This document shows, one piece after another, positions 1 to 6,298 of a stretch of 10,390 nt of DNA (positions are counted from its first letter, which is position 1; each line of letters begins with the position of its first letter). The notes under the pieces are model-generated. The model was not told the DNA's origin and searched no databases. It worked only from the letters and a program-made list of their open reading frames with translations. Location: positions 1 through 10,390 of the forward strand of contig JBHJOF010000321.1 in the NCBI GenBank assembly GCA_050330055.1, read 5' to 3'. This stretch comes from JBHJOF01 sp050330055 (GTDB lineage Bacteria; Pseudomonadota; Alphaproteobacteria; Kiloniellales; JAKSDN01). A program made the position numbers and the translations under genes.

Positions 1-759
1 CGCGACCTCTTCGGGCAGGCGGCGCTTCAGCTCGTCCCAGAAGCGTTCGTCCGGCCAGTCCTCCAGCTTGTCGTCGAGCGTGACCTGAACGTAGTAGCGG
101 CTCAGGCTGCGCGAGCGCAAGGAGCAAAGCGCAAAGCCGCGTGGGTGGTGATTGTAGATCAGCTCTTCGGCGACCGGCGGCGTGCGCGACAGCACGCCGA
201 GCCAGCCGAAGGGATAGACCTTCTCGTAGGTCTTCAGCACGCTCGCCGGAATCGACTCGCGACTCACCCCGTGGAAGCCGTCGCAGCCGGCGATGAAGTC
301 GCAGTCGACACGGAAGCTCTCGCCGCCCTTGCGGTAGGTAAGAAAGGGCGCGTCGCCCTCGATGCCGTGCGGGGTCACGTCCTCGGCCTCGTCGATGACG
401 ATGCCGCCGAGTTGGTCGCGCGCCTCGAAGAGGTCGCGGGTCACTTCGGTCTGGCCGTAGATCATGACCGAGGCGCCGGCCAGCCCCTTGAGGTCGATGC
501 GGTGCAGCTGGCCGCCGAAGGCGATGTTGACGCCGTCGTGCAGCTCGCCTTCGCGGTCCATGCGCTGGCCGACCTCTGCGGCGTGCAACAGCTTGACGCT
601 GCCCTCCTCGAGCACGCCGGCGCGGATGCGGCCCATGACGTAGTCGCGGCTGCGCCGCTCCAGCACAACGCTCTCGATGCCCTGGAGATGCAGCAGTTGC
701 GACAGCAGCAGCCCCGCCGGTCCTGCGCCGATGATGCCGATCTGGGTGCGCATGGCCAT
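1..759 (-). CDS. pobA: 4-hydroxybenzoate 3-monooxygenase, 3' end cut off by the window edge
   Basis: Cytoplasmic FAD-dependent hydroxylase converting 4-hydroxybenzoate, O2 and NAD(P)H to protocatechuate, the entry compound of the pca pathway. The window holds the first 253 codons of about 390, with no stop before base 1. Counted from the second ATG (753), numbering matches the Pseudomonas enzyme: the FAD motif GAGPAG at 9-14, GRIRAGVLE near 43-51, the GQTEVTRDL block, and the substrate pocket Tyr201, Ser212, Arg214, Arg220 and Tyr222 are all present. Arg33 and Tyr38, linked to NADPH binding in that family, are kept, with Arg in place of Gln34; NADPH preference is inference. I chose the ATG at 759 because AGAGGTGA (770-763) precedes it at good spacing. 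That site overlaps the dctM stop, and the 10-base gap makes pobA the fourth gene of the TRAP operon. Family assignment is very secure. Confidence 0.97.
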   Translation of the reverse strand, partial: MAMRTQIGIIGAGPAGLLLSQLLHLQGIESVVLERRSRDYVMGRIRAGVLEEGSVKLLHAAEVGQRMDREGELHDGVNIAFGGQLHRIDLKGLAGASVMIYGQTEVTRDLFEARDQLGGIVIDEAEDVTPHGIEGDAPFLTYRKGGESFRVDCDFIAGCDGFHGVSRESIPASVLKTYEKVYPFGWLGVLSRTPPVAEELIYNHHPRGFALCSLRSRSLSRYYVQVTLDDKLEDWPDERFWDELKRRLPEEVA

Positions 760-769
760 GGGTCACCTC

Positions 770-2158
770 TCATCCGCTCAGCAGGGTTGGTAGGAACAAG
801 CAGAGCGCCGGCACCGCGAGCAGCAGCGTGACGCGGACGATCTCGATGCCGAAGAAAGGCATCACGCCGCGGAACACGTCGCGCATAGAGGTGCCCTCGG
901 CGAGCGAGGTGATGATGAAGACGTTGAGCCCCACGGGTGGCGTAATCAGGCCGAGCTCGACCACCACGAGGGCCAGGATGCCGAACCAGATTTTCAGGTC
1001 TGCCGCGCTCATGCCGTAGGCGGCGGTCGCGGCGGTCGCGTAGTCGCCGCCGTTGAGGTCGAGCAGGACGGGCCAGAAAAACGGCACCACCACCAGGATC
1101 ATGGCCAGCGATTCCATGAAGCAGCCGAGTAGGATGAGGATCGCCAGCATGACGATCAGCATGACCCAGGGGTCAAGCCCGCTCGACGAGGCCCAGCCGG
1201 CCAGCGCCGCCGGCAGCCCGGCCCGCGTGAAGAAACCCTTCAGCACCTCGGCGCCGAACAGCACGAAGTAGATCATGCCGGCGGTGACGGCGGTGTCGAG
1301 CAGCGAGCCGCGGATGCCGGCCAGCGTCAGGCCCTCGCCGCCGAGGCGCAGCAGCAGGCCGTAGACCAGGATCGCGAAGACCCCGACCGCCGCGGCCGGC
1401 GTCGGCGTGAAGAGGCCGAGGCCCAGGCCCAGGACGATGGCGCCGAAGATCGCCAGCACCGGCAGCAGGCGAAGAATGGCGACGCGGCGCTCATCCGGCG
1501 CCATGGGCGGCGCGGCCGGCGCCGCGCCCGGCTTCACCCGCGCGATCACGGCGACGACGCAGATGAAGAAAAGTACGGCGATCAGGCCCGGGATGATCGC
1601 GGCCTGGAACATCTCGATGATCGAGGCCTCGACGATGATGGCGTAGATGACCAGTGCGACCGAGGGCGGGATCAGGATGCCCAGCGTGCCGCCCGCAGCC
1701 AGCGTGCCGGTCGCCAGACGCGGGTCGTACTTCATGCGGCGCAGCTCGGGCAGCGCCACCCGGCCCATGGTCGAGGCGGTGGCGAGCGACGAGCCGCAGA
1801 CTGCGCCGAAGCCGGCGCAGGCGCCGATCGCGGCGATCGCCACGCCGCCGCGGTAGCGCCCGACCAGCGCGTTGACACCCTGGAACAGGTCGCGGCTCAG
1901 CTTGGCGTGGCTGGCGAGAAAGCCCATCAGCACGAAGAGCGGCACAACCGAGAGGTCGTAGTTCGCCACCGTGCCCCACAGCAGGGTCTTGAACTGTCGC
2001 AGGTAGGGCTCGAAGCGCAGGTAGGGCTCGGCGATGCTGAGCGCGAAGCTGCCGCCGACGCCGACCAGCACCATGGCCAGGCCCACCGGCACGCGCAGCC
2101 CGAGCAGCAGGAACAGCGAGGCCAGGCCGGCAAGGCCGATCAGCTCGCGCTCAGCCAT
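770..2158 (-). CDS. dctM: TRAP transporter large permease subunit (DctM family)
   Basis: Large integral membrane subunit of a tripartite ATP-independent periplasmic transporter. It forms the ion-coupled transport channel that accepts substrate from the binding protein. The 462-residue product is almost entirely hydrophobic, with roughly a dozen membrane segments. Family signatures are visible: CGSSLATASTMG at 121-132, GGTLGILIPPS at 156-166 and GLITPPVGLN at 403-412. It is longer than the usual 425-440 residues, partly through an Ala/Gly-rich stretch at about 369-387 (NGGDYATAATAAYGMSAAD) just before the conserved WFGIL segment, probably a loop. The ATG at 2158 overlaps the end of dctQ by eight bases (ATGGCTGA), so translation is probably coupled. 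The stop is ten bases before pobA. Substrate cannot be read from this subunit; the context points to an aromatic acid. Confidence 0.96.
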   Translation of the reverse strand: MAERELIGLAGLASLFLLLGLRVPVGLAMVLVGVGGSFALSIAEPYLRFEPYLRQFKTLLWGTVANYDLSVVPLFVLMGFLASHAKLSRDLFQGVNALVGRYRGGVAIAAIGACAGFGAVCGSSLATASTMGRVALPELRRMKYDPRLATGTLAAGGTLGILIPPSVALVIYAIIVEASIIEMFQAAIIPGLIAVLFFICVVAVIARVKPGAAPAAPPMAPDERRVAILRLLPVLAIFGAIVLGLGLGLFTPTPAAAVGVFAILVYGLLLRLGGEGLTLAGIRGSLLDTAVTAGMIYFVLFGAEVLKGFFTRAGLPAALAGWASSSGLDPWVMLIVMLAILILLGCFMESLAMILVVVPFFWPVLLDLNGGDYATAATAAYGMSAADLKIWFGILALVVVELGLITPPVGLNVFIITSLAEGTSMRDVFRGVMPFFGIEIVRVTLLLAVPALCLFLPTLLSG

Positions 2159-2762
2159 CGGCCTCGCTCGAGAAGAGCTGGCTCGCGGCGACCAGGGCCC
2201 AAAGCGCCAGCGAGATCACGCCAGGGGCGTAGAAGGGCCACTCGGGCCAGCCCAGCACGCGCGACAGCGCGCCGTCGGCCCGGGTCTCGATCAGGCCGAG
2301 CGTCATCCAATAGGCGAGGAAGAGGGCGAGCGCGGCCATCCCGGCCAGCGAGATGGCGTCGAGCGCCTTCTGCACGGCAAGCGGCAGGGCTTTTACGAAG
2401 AGATCGACGGCAACGTGGCCGCGCCGCAGCTGACAGTAAGGGAACAGCATCAGCGCGGCGGCACTGATCGCGAGGCGCACGAAATCTTCATAGCCCGGCA
2501 GGCCGGAAACCGTGGTGCCGAACAGCCGCGCCAAGCGGTCGAGGGCGAAGGCGCCGGCGTTGGTCACCGTGACCAGGACGATCGCCAGCAGCAACAACCC
2601 GCCGAGAATCGCCCACCAGATGGCAAGCCTCTCGAGCAGCCCGCGGAACCCTTCCTGCCTCAAGGCGCCTCGCCCGGCCTCCTGCGGCCAGCCCCCAAAG
2701 TCAACGTTCGGGCCAACCTTCGGGCCGGCGGCCGGGCCGCCTAGCGATGCGACCGCCGGCAC
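2151..2762 (-). CDS. dctQ: TRAP transporter small permease subunit (DctQ family), start uncertain
   Basis: Small membrane subunit of the TRAP transporter, which packs against DctM and helps dock the binding protein. Four membrane segments can be seen in the long form, at about 48-70, 92-111, 133-155 and 177-195. The family-typical stretch YEDFVRLAISAAALMLFPYC runs from 91, with GHVAVDLF just after it. The frame is open back to a GTG at 2762, but that start has no clear ribosome site, and its first 33 residues are Gly/Pro-rich and unlike DctQ. A TTG at 2663 gives a 170-residue protein of normal family length. It is preceded by GAGG (2671-2668) and, further off, AGGAGG (2683-2678). I give the longest frame but think the TTG at 2663 is the likelier start. 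That would leave about 117 untranslated bases after dctP. The 3' end overlaps dctM. Confidence 0.9.
   Translation of the reverse strand: MPAVASLGGPAAGPKVGPNVDFGGWPQEAGRGALRQEGFRGLLERLAIWWAILGGLLLLAIVLVTVTNAGAFALDRLARLFGTTVSGLPGYEDFVRLAISAAALMLFPYCQLRRGHVAVDLFVKALPLAVQKALDAISLAGMAALALFLAYWMTLGLIETRADGALSRVLGWPEWPFYAPGVISLALWALVAASQLFSSEADG
2727..2741 (-). promoter_or_regulatory. Possible dctP-dctQ intercistronic hairpin
   Basis: A perfect 6-bp GC stem (GGCGGC/GCCGCC) with a three-base loop lies just downstream of the dctP stop, inside the doubtful 5' extension of dctQ. No T-run follows it, so it does not look like a full intrinsic terminator. TRAP operons often make much more binding protein than membrane subunits, and an mRNA hairpin here could protect the dctP part of the transcript or slow read-through. 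That role is inference. Confidence 0.35.
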
Positions 2763-2780
2763 TCGTGACGGCTACAGCCG

Positions 2781-3809
2781 CTACAGGGAGTTCTTCGCGA
2801 CCGAAGCCCGGGCGGCCTTGACCAGCGCCTCGCCGTCGATGCCGTTCGCCTTGGCTTCCTCGGTCCAGCGCTCGATCACCGTCTTGCCCAGCTCATTGAA
2901 GGCCGCAGTGGACGCCTCGTCCAGCGGGATGATCTCGCCGCCCGACTTTTCCTGCGCCGCGATACCCGGTGCCTCGACCTCGTCCCACACCTGGCCGATC
3001 TTCTCAGCCAGCGCGGCGCCGGAGTTGGCGTCGATCACCGCCTTGAGGTCGTCCGGCAGCGACTCGTAACGCTCCTTGTTCATGGCGAAGAGGAACACCG
3101 AGGTGCCGAAGCGCGAGCCGCCCGTGCCGACCACCGAGTACTTGGTGAGATCCTGCAGCTTGAGCGGCAGGACGATCTCGAAGGGCACCAGCGCGCCGTC
3201 GACCGTGCCCTTTGAGAGCGCCTCAGGCAGCGCCGGCACCGGCATGCCGACCGGCTCGGCGCCCCAGGATTCGATCAGCCAGGCGCCGGTGCGCGACGGC
3301 GTGCGCAGCTTCAGGCCCTTGACGTCCTCGACCGAATGGACCGCCTTGTCGCGCAGGTGAATCGCGTTGCCGGCGTGCACGTGCACCAGGACCGGCTTCA
3401 GGTCTTTGTAGTCCTCGGCGATCAGGCCAAAGTTCTCCTGGATCGCCAGGTTGGTCGCTCGCGCGCTGCCTTGATGAACGGTCGGCAGCTCGAAGACCTC
3501 GGAGCGCGGGAACACGCCCGGCGTGTAGCCGATCAGGGTCCAGACCACGTCGGCCGCGCCGTCGCGCACCTGGCGGTAGAGCTCCGGCGGTGAGCCGCCC
3601 AGCGACATGGAGGGGAAGATCTCGACCTTTATGCGGCCGCCCGACTGCTCTTCCAGCGCCTTGGCCCAGGGCTCGATGAAGGCGACGTGCGCCGGCGACT
3701 TCGGGCTCAGGAAGTGGTGCACCGTCAGAGTGACGTCCTGGGCCTGCGCTGCGGCCGTGAGCGCCAGTGCGGCCACGAGCCCGGCGGCAAGGCGAAGCAA
3801 CGACTTCAT
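2781..3809 (-). CDS. dctP: TRAP transporter periplasmic solute-binding protein (DctP family)
   Basis: Periplasmic receptor that captures the substrate and delivers it to DctQM. The 342-residue product starts with a classical signal peptide (MKSLLRLAAGLVAALALTAAAQA, cut probably after Ala23). DctP-family features follow: a KVEIFPSMSLGG strand-turn near 61-72, RDGAADVVW at 82-90, and GLKLRTPS at 165-172. The Arg169 there is in the position of the conserved arginine that binds a substrate carboxylate in this family. The ATG at 3809 has GGAGG (3820-3816) six bases upstream. It is the first gene of the dctPQM-pobA operon and has a probable PcaQ-type operator 85-150 bases upstream. Co-transcription with pobA suggests 4-hydroxybenzoate or a related aromatic acid as substrate; this is inference, since many DctP proteins bind dicarboxylates or sugar acids. 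Confidence 0.95.
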   Translation of the reverse strand: MKSLLRLAAGLVAALALTAAAQAQDVTLTVHHFLSPKSPAHVAFIEPWAKALEEQSGGRIKVEIFPSMSLGGSPPELYRQVRDGAADVVWTLIGYTPGVFPRSEVFELPTVHQGSARATNLAIQENFGLIAEDYKDLKPVLVHVHAGNAIHLRDKAVHSVEDVKGLKLRTPSRTGAWLIESWGAEPVGMPVPALPEALSKGTVDGALVPFEIVLPLKLQDLTKYSVVGTGGSRFGTSVFLFAMNKERYESLPDDLKAVIDANSGAALAEKIGQVWDEVEAPGIAAQEKSGGEIIPLDEASTAAFNELGKTVIERWTEEAKANGIDGEALVKAARASVAKNSL

Positions 3810-3893
3810 GACAATCCTCCCATCCCATGGCGCCGGCGATTGCGAGCCGCCAGGCGCTCGTTGTTGGTTTGCGTGTCGGTCAGCTTGGGGTCA

Positions 3894-3959
3894 AGTCTGA
3901 TCGATCTCACTGGTTATGGAAAATGAAACTTTGGGCCCCACTCATAACCGATTGCTAAT
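3894..3959 (-). promoter_or_regulatory. Composite LysR (PcaQ-type) operator/promoter of dctPQM-pobA
   Basis: Read toward dctP, this element has a distal imperfect dyad (3959-3944) ending in GGTTAT, then exactly 26 bases, then ATAACC (3917-3912), then GATCAGACT (3902-3894). The block TCATTTTCCATAACC matches its counterpart before pcaD at 14 of 15 positions, and GATCAGACT matches at 8 of 9 at the same offset. ATAACC is the half-site of the published PcaQ motif (ATAACC-N4-GGTTAA, from memory). A distal dyad acting as recognition site and a proximal half-site acting as activation site is the usual LysR layout. The distal end overlaps the lysR stop codon. No convincing sigma-70 boxes are visible, as is common for activator-dependent promoters. 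Confidence 0.7.
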
Positions 3960-4890
3960 GCTTGAGGGTCTCGCGGGCCTGGCTCTTCGCCGTCTCGCGC
4001 ACCGCCTGCATCAGCATCTGGGTGGCCAGCCCGGGCTGGGCATCGGCCCGGACGGTCAGGCCGACCGGCCCCCTGGTCTCGGAGGTATCGACCGGCAGCG
4101 CGACCAGCAGGCCGTCGGCCAGGTCGTCGGCAACCACGCCGTTGGAGATGATCCAGACCGCGTCCGAGCCGCGGGCATAGCTGCGGCCGAAGGGCATGGA
4201 GACGGTCTCGATGCGATCGGTGTAGGGGGCGATGCCGTTAGCTATCAGCAGCCGGTCCACGTAGGGCCGGATGATCGAGTCCTCGGTCGGCATCAGCACG
4301 GTGTAGTTGCCGATCTCCTTCAGGTCGAAGGTGCGGGCGGCGAGCAGCGGGTGGCCCGGCCGCACGACGAAGCAGACGTGCTCGGAATAGAGATGCTCGA
4401 AGGCGAGGCCGGTCATCAGCTCGGGCTCGGCCAGCCGGCCCACCACCAGGTCGACCTCGCCCGCGCGCAGCTGCGACAGCAGCACCGTGTTGTGGCCGGT
4501 GACGATCCTGACCGTGGTCTCGACGCCGTCCGCCTTGAAGCTCTGGATCGCCCGCGGCATGACCCGCGCCGCGACCGTCGGCAGCACACCTACGGTGATG
4601 GCGAAGCCGCCTTTCGCGCGCGCCTGGGCGATCGAGTCCACGCCCTGGCGCAGGGCCGCGATGCTGGCCCCGGCGTAGCGCAGGAAGACCTCGCCGAAGC
4701 GGGTCAGGATGACGCCGCGCTTGCTGCGGTCGAACAGCTTGACGCCCAGCGTTTCCTCCAGCTCGCGGATCGTCTTGGACACCGCCGGCTGGGTGATCGC
4801 CAGGGTGTCGGCCGCTTTCATCACGCTGCGCTGCCGTGCCACCTCGAGGAAGCACTGCAGATGCCGGAACTTGATGCGCTGGTCGATCAT
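3955..4890 (-). CDS. pcaQ: LysR-type transcriptional regulator, PcaQ-like
   Basis: DNA-binding activator of pca genes. From the ATG at 4890 the product is 311 residues, the usual PcaQ length. The N-terminus (IKFRHLQCFLEVARQRSV) is typical of PcaQ. The winged helix-turn-helix falls at about 23-42 (AADTLAITQPAVSKTIRELE), followed by the linker helix and a two-lobed effector domain. The frame stays open to an ATG at 4905 and a TTG at 4956. I prefer 4890 because GGAAG lies nine bases upstream, PcaQ proteins start here, and the TTG would overlap the operator. The gene is divergent from pcaD, so the shared element at 4937-5002 suggests autoregulation. In Agrobacterium and Sinorhizobium PcaQ responds to protocatechuate breakdown products. 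The name rests on sequence type plus position; a different aromatic-acid LysR is possible but less likely. Confidence 0.88.
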   Translation of the reverse strand: MIDQRIKFRHLQCFLEVARQRSVMKAADTLAITQPAVSKTIRELEETLGVKLFDRSKRGVILTRFGEVFLRYAGASIAALRQGVDSIAQARAKGGFAITVGVLPTVAARVMPRAIQSFKADGVETTVRIVTGHNTVLLSQLRAGEVDLVVGRLAEPELMTGLAFEHLYSEHVCFVVRPGHPLLAARTFDLKEIGNYTVLMPTEDSIIRPYVDRLLIANGIAPYTDRIETVSMPFGRSYARGSDAVWIISNGVVADDLADGLLVALPVDTSETRGPVGLTVRADAQPGLATQMLMQAVRETAKSQARETLKH

Positions 4891-4936
4891 CGAGGGCGCT
4901 TCCATGACACCATGGGCGGCGGTCGAGGCCTTTGAT

Positions 4937-5002
4937 ATGGCCAAATGGTTATTCAAGACCGCCGAATCATCATTTTACATAACCGAACTGCCAGATCAAA
5001 CT
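4937..5002 (+). promoter_or_regulatory. Composite LysR (PcaQ-type) operator/promoter of the pcaD operon, shared with lysR
   Basis: Read toward pcaD: a distal imperfect dyad ATGGCC-AAAT-GGTTAT (4937-4952), 26 bases, ATAACC (4979-4984), then GATCAAACT (4994-5002). Layout, spacing and orientation toward the target gene are the same as upstream of dctP. By my count 39 of 66 positions agree in an ungapped alignment, concentrated in the GGTTAT, TCATTTTACATAACC and GATCAAACT blocks. The element is 46 bases upstream of the lysR ATG and 84 bases upstream of the pcaD start, so it could both activate pcaD and repress lysR. Confidence 0.75.
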
Positions 5003-5086
5003 GCTGCCGGTCAAACAAAGTTGCCAAAATGCGGGGTACTCCACCGGCGCTCCGGCGGGAGGCCAAAGGGAGGAAAGGGCGAAGCG

Positions 5087-5890
5087 GTGCGGTTCGCGCG
5101 CGTGCACGACGTTGTCCTGCACTACCGGGTCGAGGGGCCGGAGGCGGCGCCCGCCCTGGTCTTCGCCAATTCGCTCGGTACCGACTTCCGGATCTGGGAC
5201 GCCCTGCTGGACCACCTGGGCGGCCGCTTTCGGGCCATCCGCTACGACAAGCGCGGCCAAGGCCTGTCCGACTGTGCCGCCGCGCCCTACAGCATTGCCG
5301 ATCACGTCGGCGACCTGGCCGGGCTGCTGAACCATCTCGGCGTCGAGCGCGCGGTCGTGGTCGGTCTCTCGATCGGCGGCATGATCGCGCAGGGCCTGGC
5401 CGCCGCGCGGCCCGACCTGGTGCGCGCCCTGGTGCTCTGCGACACGGGCCACCGCATCGGCTCGCCCAGCCTCTGGGAGGACCGCATCGCCGCGATCCGC
5501 GCCGGCGGCATCGAGGCGCTGGCCGGGCCGATCCTGGAGCGCTGGTTCTCGGCGCGCTTTCGGGCCGAGCGGCCGGACGAGCTGGCCGGCTGGCGCAACA
5601 TGCTGGTGCGCACGCCGCGCGAGGGCTATCTCGGCTGCTGCGCGGCGATCCGCGACGCCGACCTGACCGGCGCGGCGCGCGGCCTCGCGGTTCCGGTGCT
5701 CTGCCTCTGCGGCAGCGAGGACGGCGCCACCCCGCCCGATCTGGTCCGCGCCTTGGCCGCGCTGATACCTGGCGCGCGCTTCGCCCTGATCGAGGGCGCG
5801 GCCCACCTGCCCTGCATCGAGGCGCCGGCGGCGCTGGCCGGCCTGATCATGGACTTTTTCGAGGAGAAGGCCCTTGTCCAAGGTGTCTAA
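5087..5890 (+). CDS. pcaD: 3-oxoadipate enol-lactonase (beta-ketoadipate enol-lactone hydrolase)
   Basis: Cytoplasmic alpha/beta-hydrolase that opens beta-ketoadipate enol-lactone to beta-ketoadipate. At 267 residues it has the normal PcaD length. Visible features are the oxyanion-side strand LVFANSLGTD (24-33), YDKRGQGLSD (53-62), the nucleophile elbow GLSIGG with Ser95, the acid Asp212 in SEDGATP, and His240 in GAAHLPC. The frame is open far upstream through the lysR gene, so length does not fix the start. I chose the GTG at 5087 because it follows GGGAGGAAAGGG (5068-5079) and gives the family N-terminus. It is the first gene of the pca operon, divergent from lysR, and its last 17 bases overlap pcaC. 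No PcaC domain is fused to it, unlike the PcaL form of some bacteria. Confidence 0.95.
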   Translation: MRFARVHDVVLHYRVEGPEAAPALVFANSLGTDFRIWDALLDHLGGRFRAIRYDKRGQGLSDCAAAPYSIADHVGDLAGLLNHLGVERAVVVGLSIGGMIAQGLAAARPDLVRALVLCDTGHRIGSPSLWEDRIAAIRAGGIEALAGPILERWFSARFRAERPDELAGWRNMLVRTPREGYLGCCAAIRDADLTGAARGLAVPVLCLCGSEDGATPPDLVRALAALIPGARFALIEGAAHLPCIEAPAALAGLIMDFFEEKALVQGV

Positions 5891-6284
5891 GGATCGTGCC
5901 GGGTCCGAGGAGCGCTACCGGGCCGGCATGAAGGCGCGCCGCTCGGTGCTGGGCGACGGCCATGTCGACCGGGCCGAGGCGGCCAAGACCGCCTTCGACG
6001 TCGATTTCCAGCGCTTCATCACCGAGGGCGCCTGGGGTTCGGTCTGGGCGCGCAGCAGCTTGAGCCCGCGCGAGCGCAGCATGATCACCATCGCGCTGCT
6101 GGCGGCGCTCGGCCATGATGAGGAGCTGGCCATGCACATCCGCGCCACGCGCAACACCGGCGCCAGCCCCGACGACGTGCGCGAGGCGCTGATGCACGTC
6201 GCCGTCTATGCCGGCGTGCCGGCGGCCAACACCGCTATTAAGATCGCCAAGCAGGTCTATGCCGAAGGGGACGGGCAGGGGTGA
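5874..6284 (+). CDS. pcaC: 4-carboxymuconolactone decarboxylase
   Basis: Cytoplasmic enzyme that removes CO2 from gamma-carboxymuconolactone to give beta-ketoadipate enol-lactone. The 136-residue protein is the usual size for a stand-alone PcaC of the CMD/AhpD-like all-helical family. Characteristic stretches are ERYRAGMKARRSVLGDGHVDRA near the start, then RSMITIALLAALGHDEELAMH (68-88), IRATRNTGASPDDVREAL and HVAVYAGVPAANTAIKIAK. The two cysteines of AhpD-type peroxidases are not present, as expected for a decarboxylase. The start is TTG at 5874, with GAGGAG (5861-5866) seven bases upstream; the next possible start is a GTG at 5883. It overlaps pcaD by 17 bases, and its stop overlaps a GTG in the pcaH frame, so translation is probably coupled through the operon. 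Confidence 0.95.
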   Translation: MSKVSKDRAGSEERYRAGMKARRSVLGDGHVDRAEAAKTAFDVDFQRFITEGAWGSVWARSSLSPRERSMITIALLAALGHDEELAMHIRATRNTGASPDDVREALMHVAVYAGVPAANTAIKIAKQVYAEGDGQG

Positions 6285-6298
6285 GGAAGCAGGACGCG

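Noticed and set aside
145..831. Long plus-strand open frame (228 codons) opposite pobA
   Set aside because: It lies antisense to a clear pobA gene with all PHBH active-site residues. Its composition (Ala/Asp/Val-rich, no motif) is that of a GC-rich shadow frame.
3894..3930. Sigma-70 -35/-10 boxes within the dctP operator (TTCCAT, 17 bases, AGACTT)
   Set aside because: The spacing is right and the matching positions recur before pcaD, but both hexamers match the consensus poorly, so I do not call a promoter from them.
3916..4935. Long plus-strand open frame (339 codons) opposite the lysR gene
   Set aside because: It is antisense to a well-formed LysR regulator, rich in His/Arg/Gly/Asp with no recognisable fold, and explained by high GC codon bias.
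4709..5086. N-terminal extension of the pcaD frame through the lysR 5' end
   Set aside because: The extension crosses the operator and the lysR start region, and its residues do not resemble any PcaD N-terminus. The GTG at 5087 has a good ribosome site.
5874..6284. PcaC as an AhpD-like peroxidase
   Set aside because: The Cys-x-x-Cys pair is missing and the sequence matches the decarboxylase type, within the pca operon.
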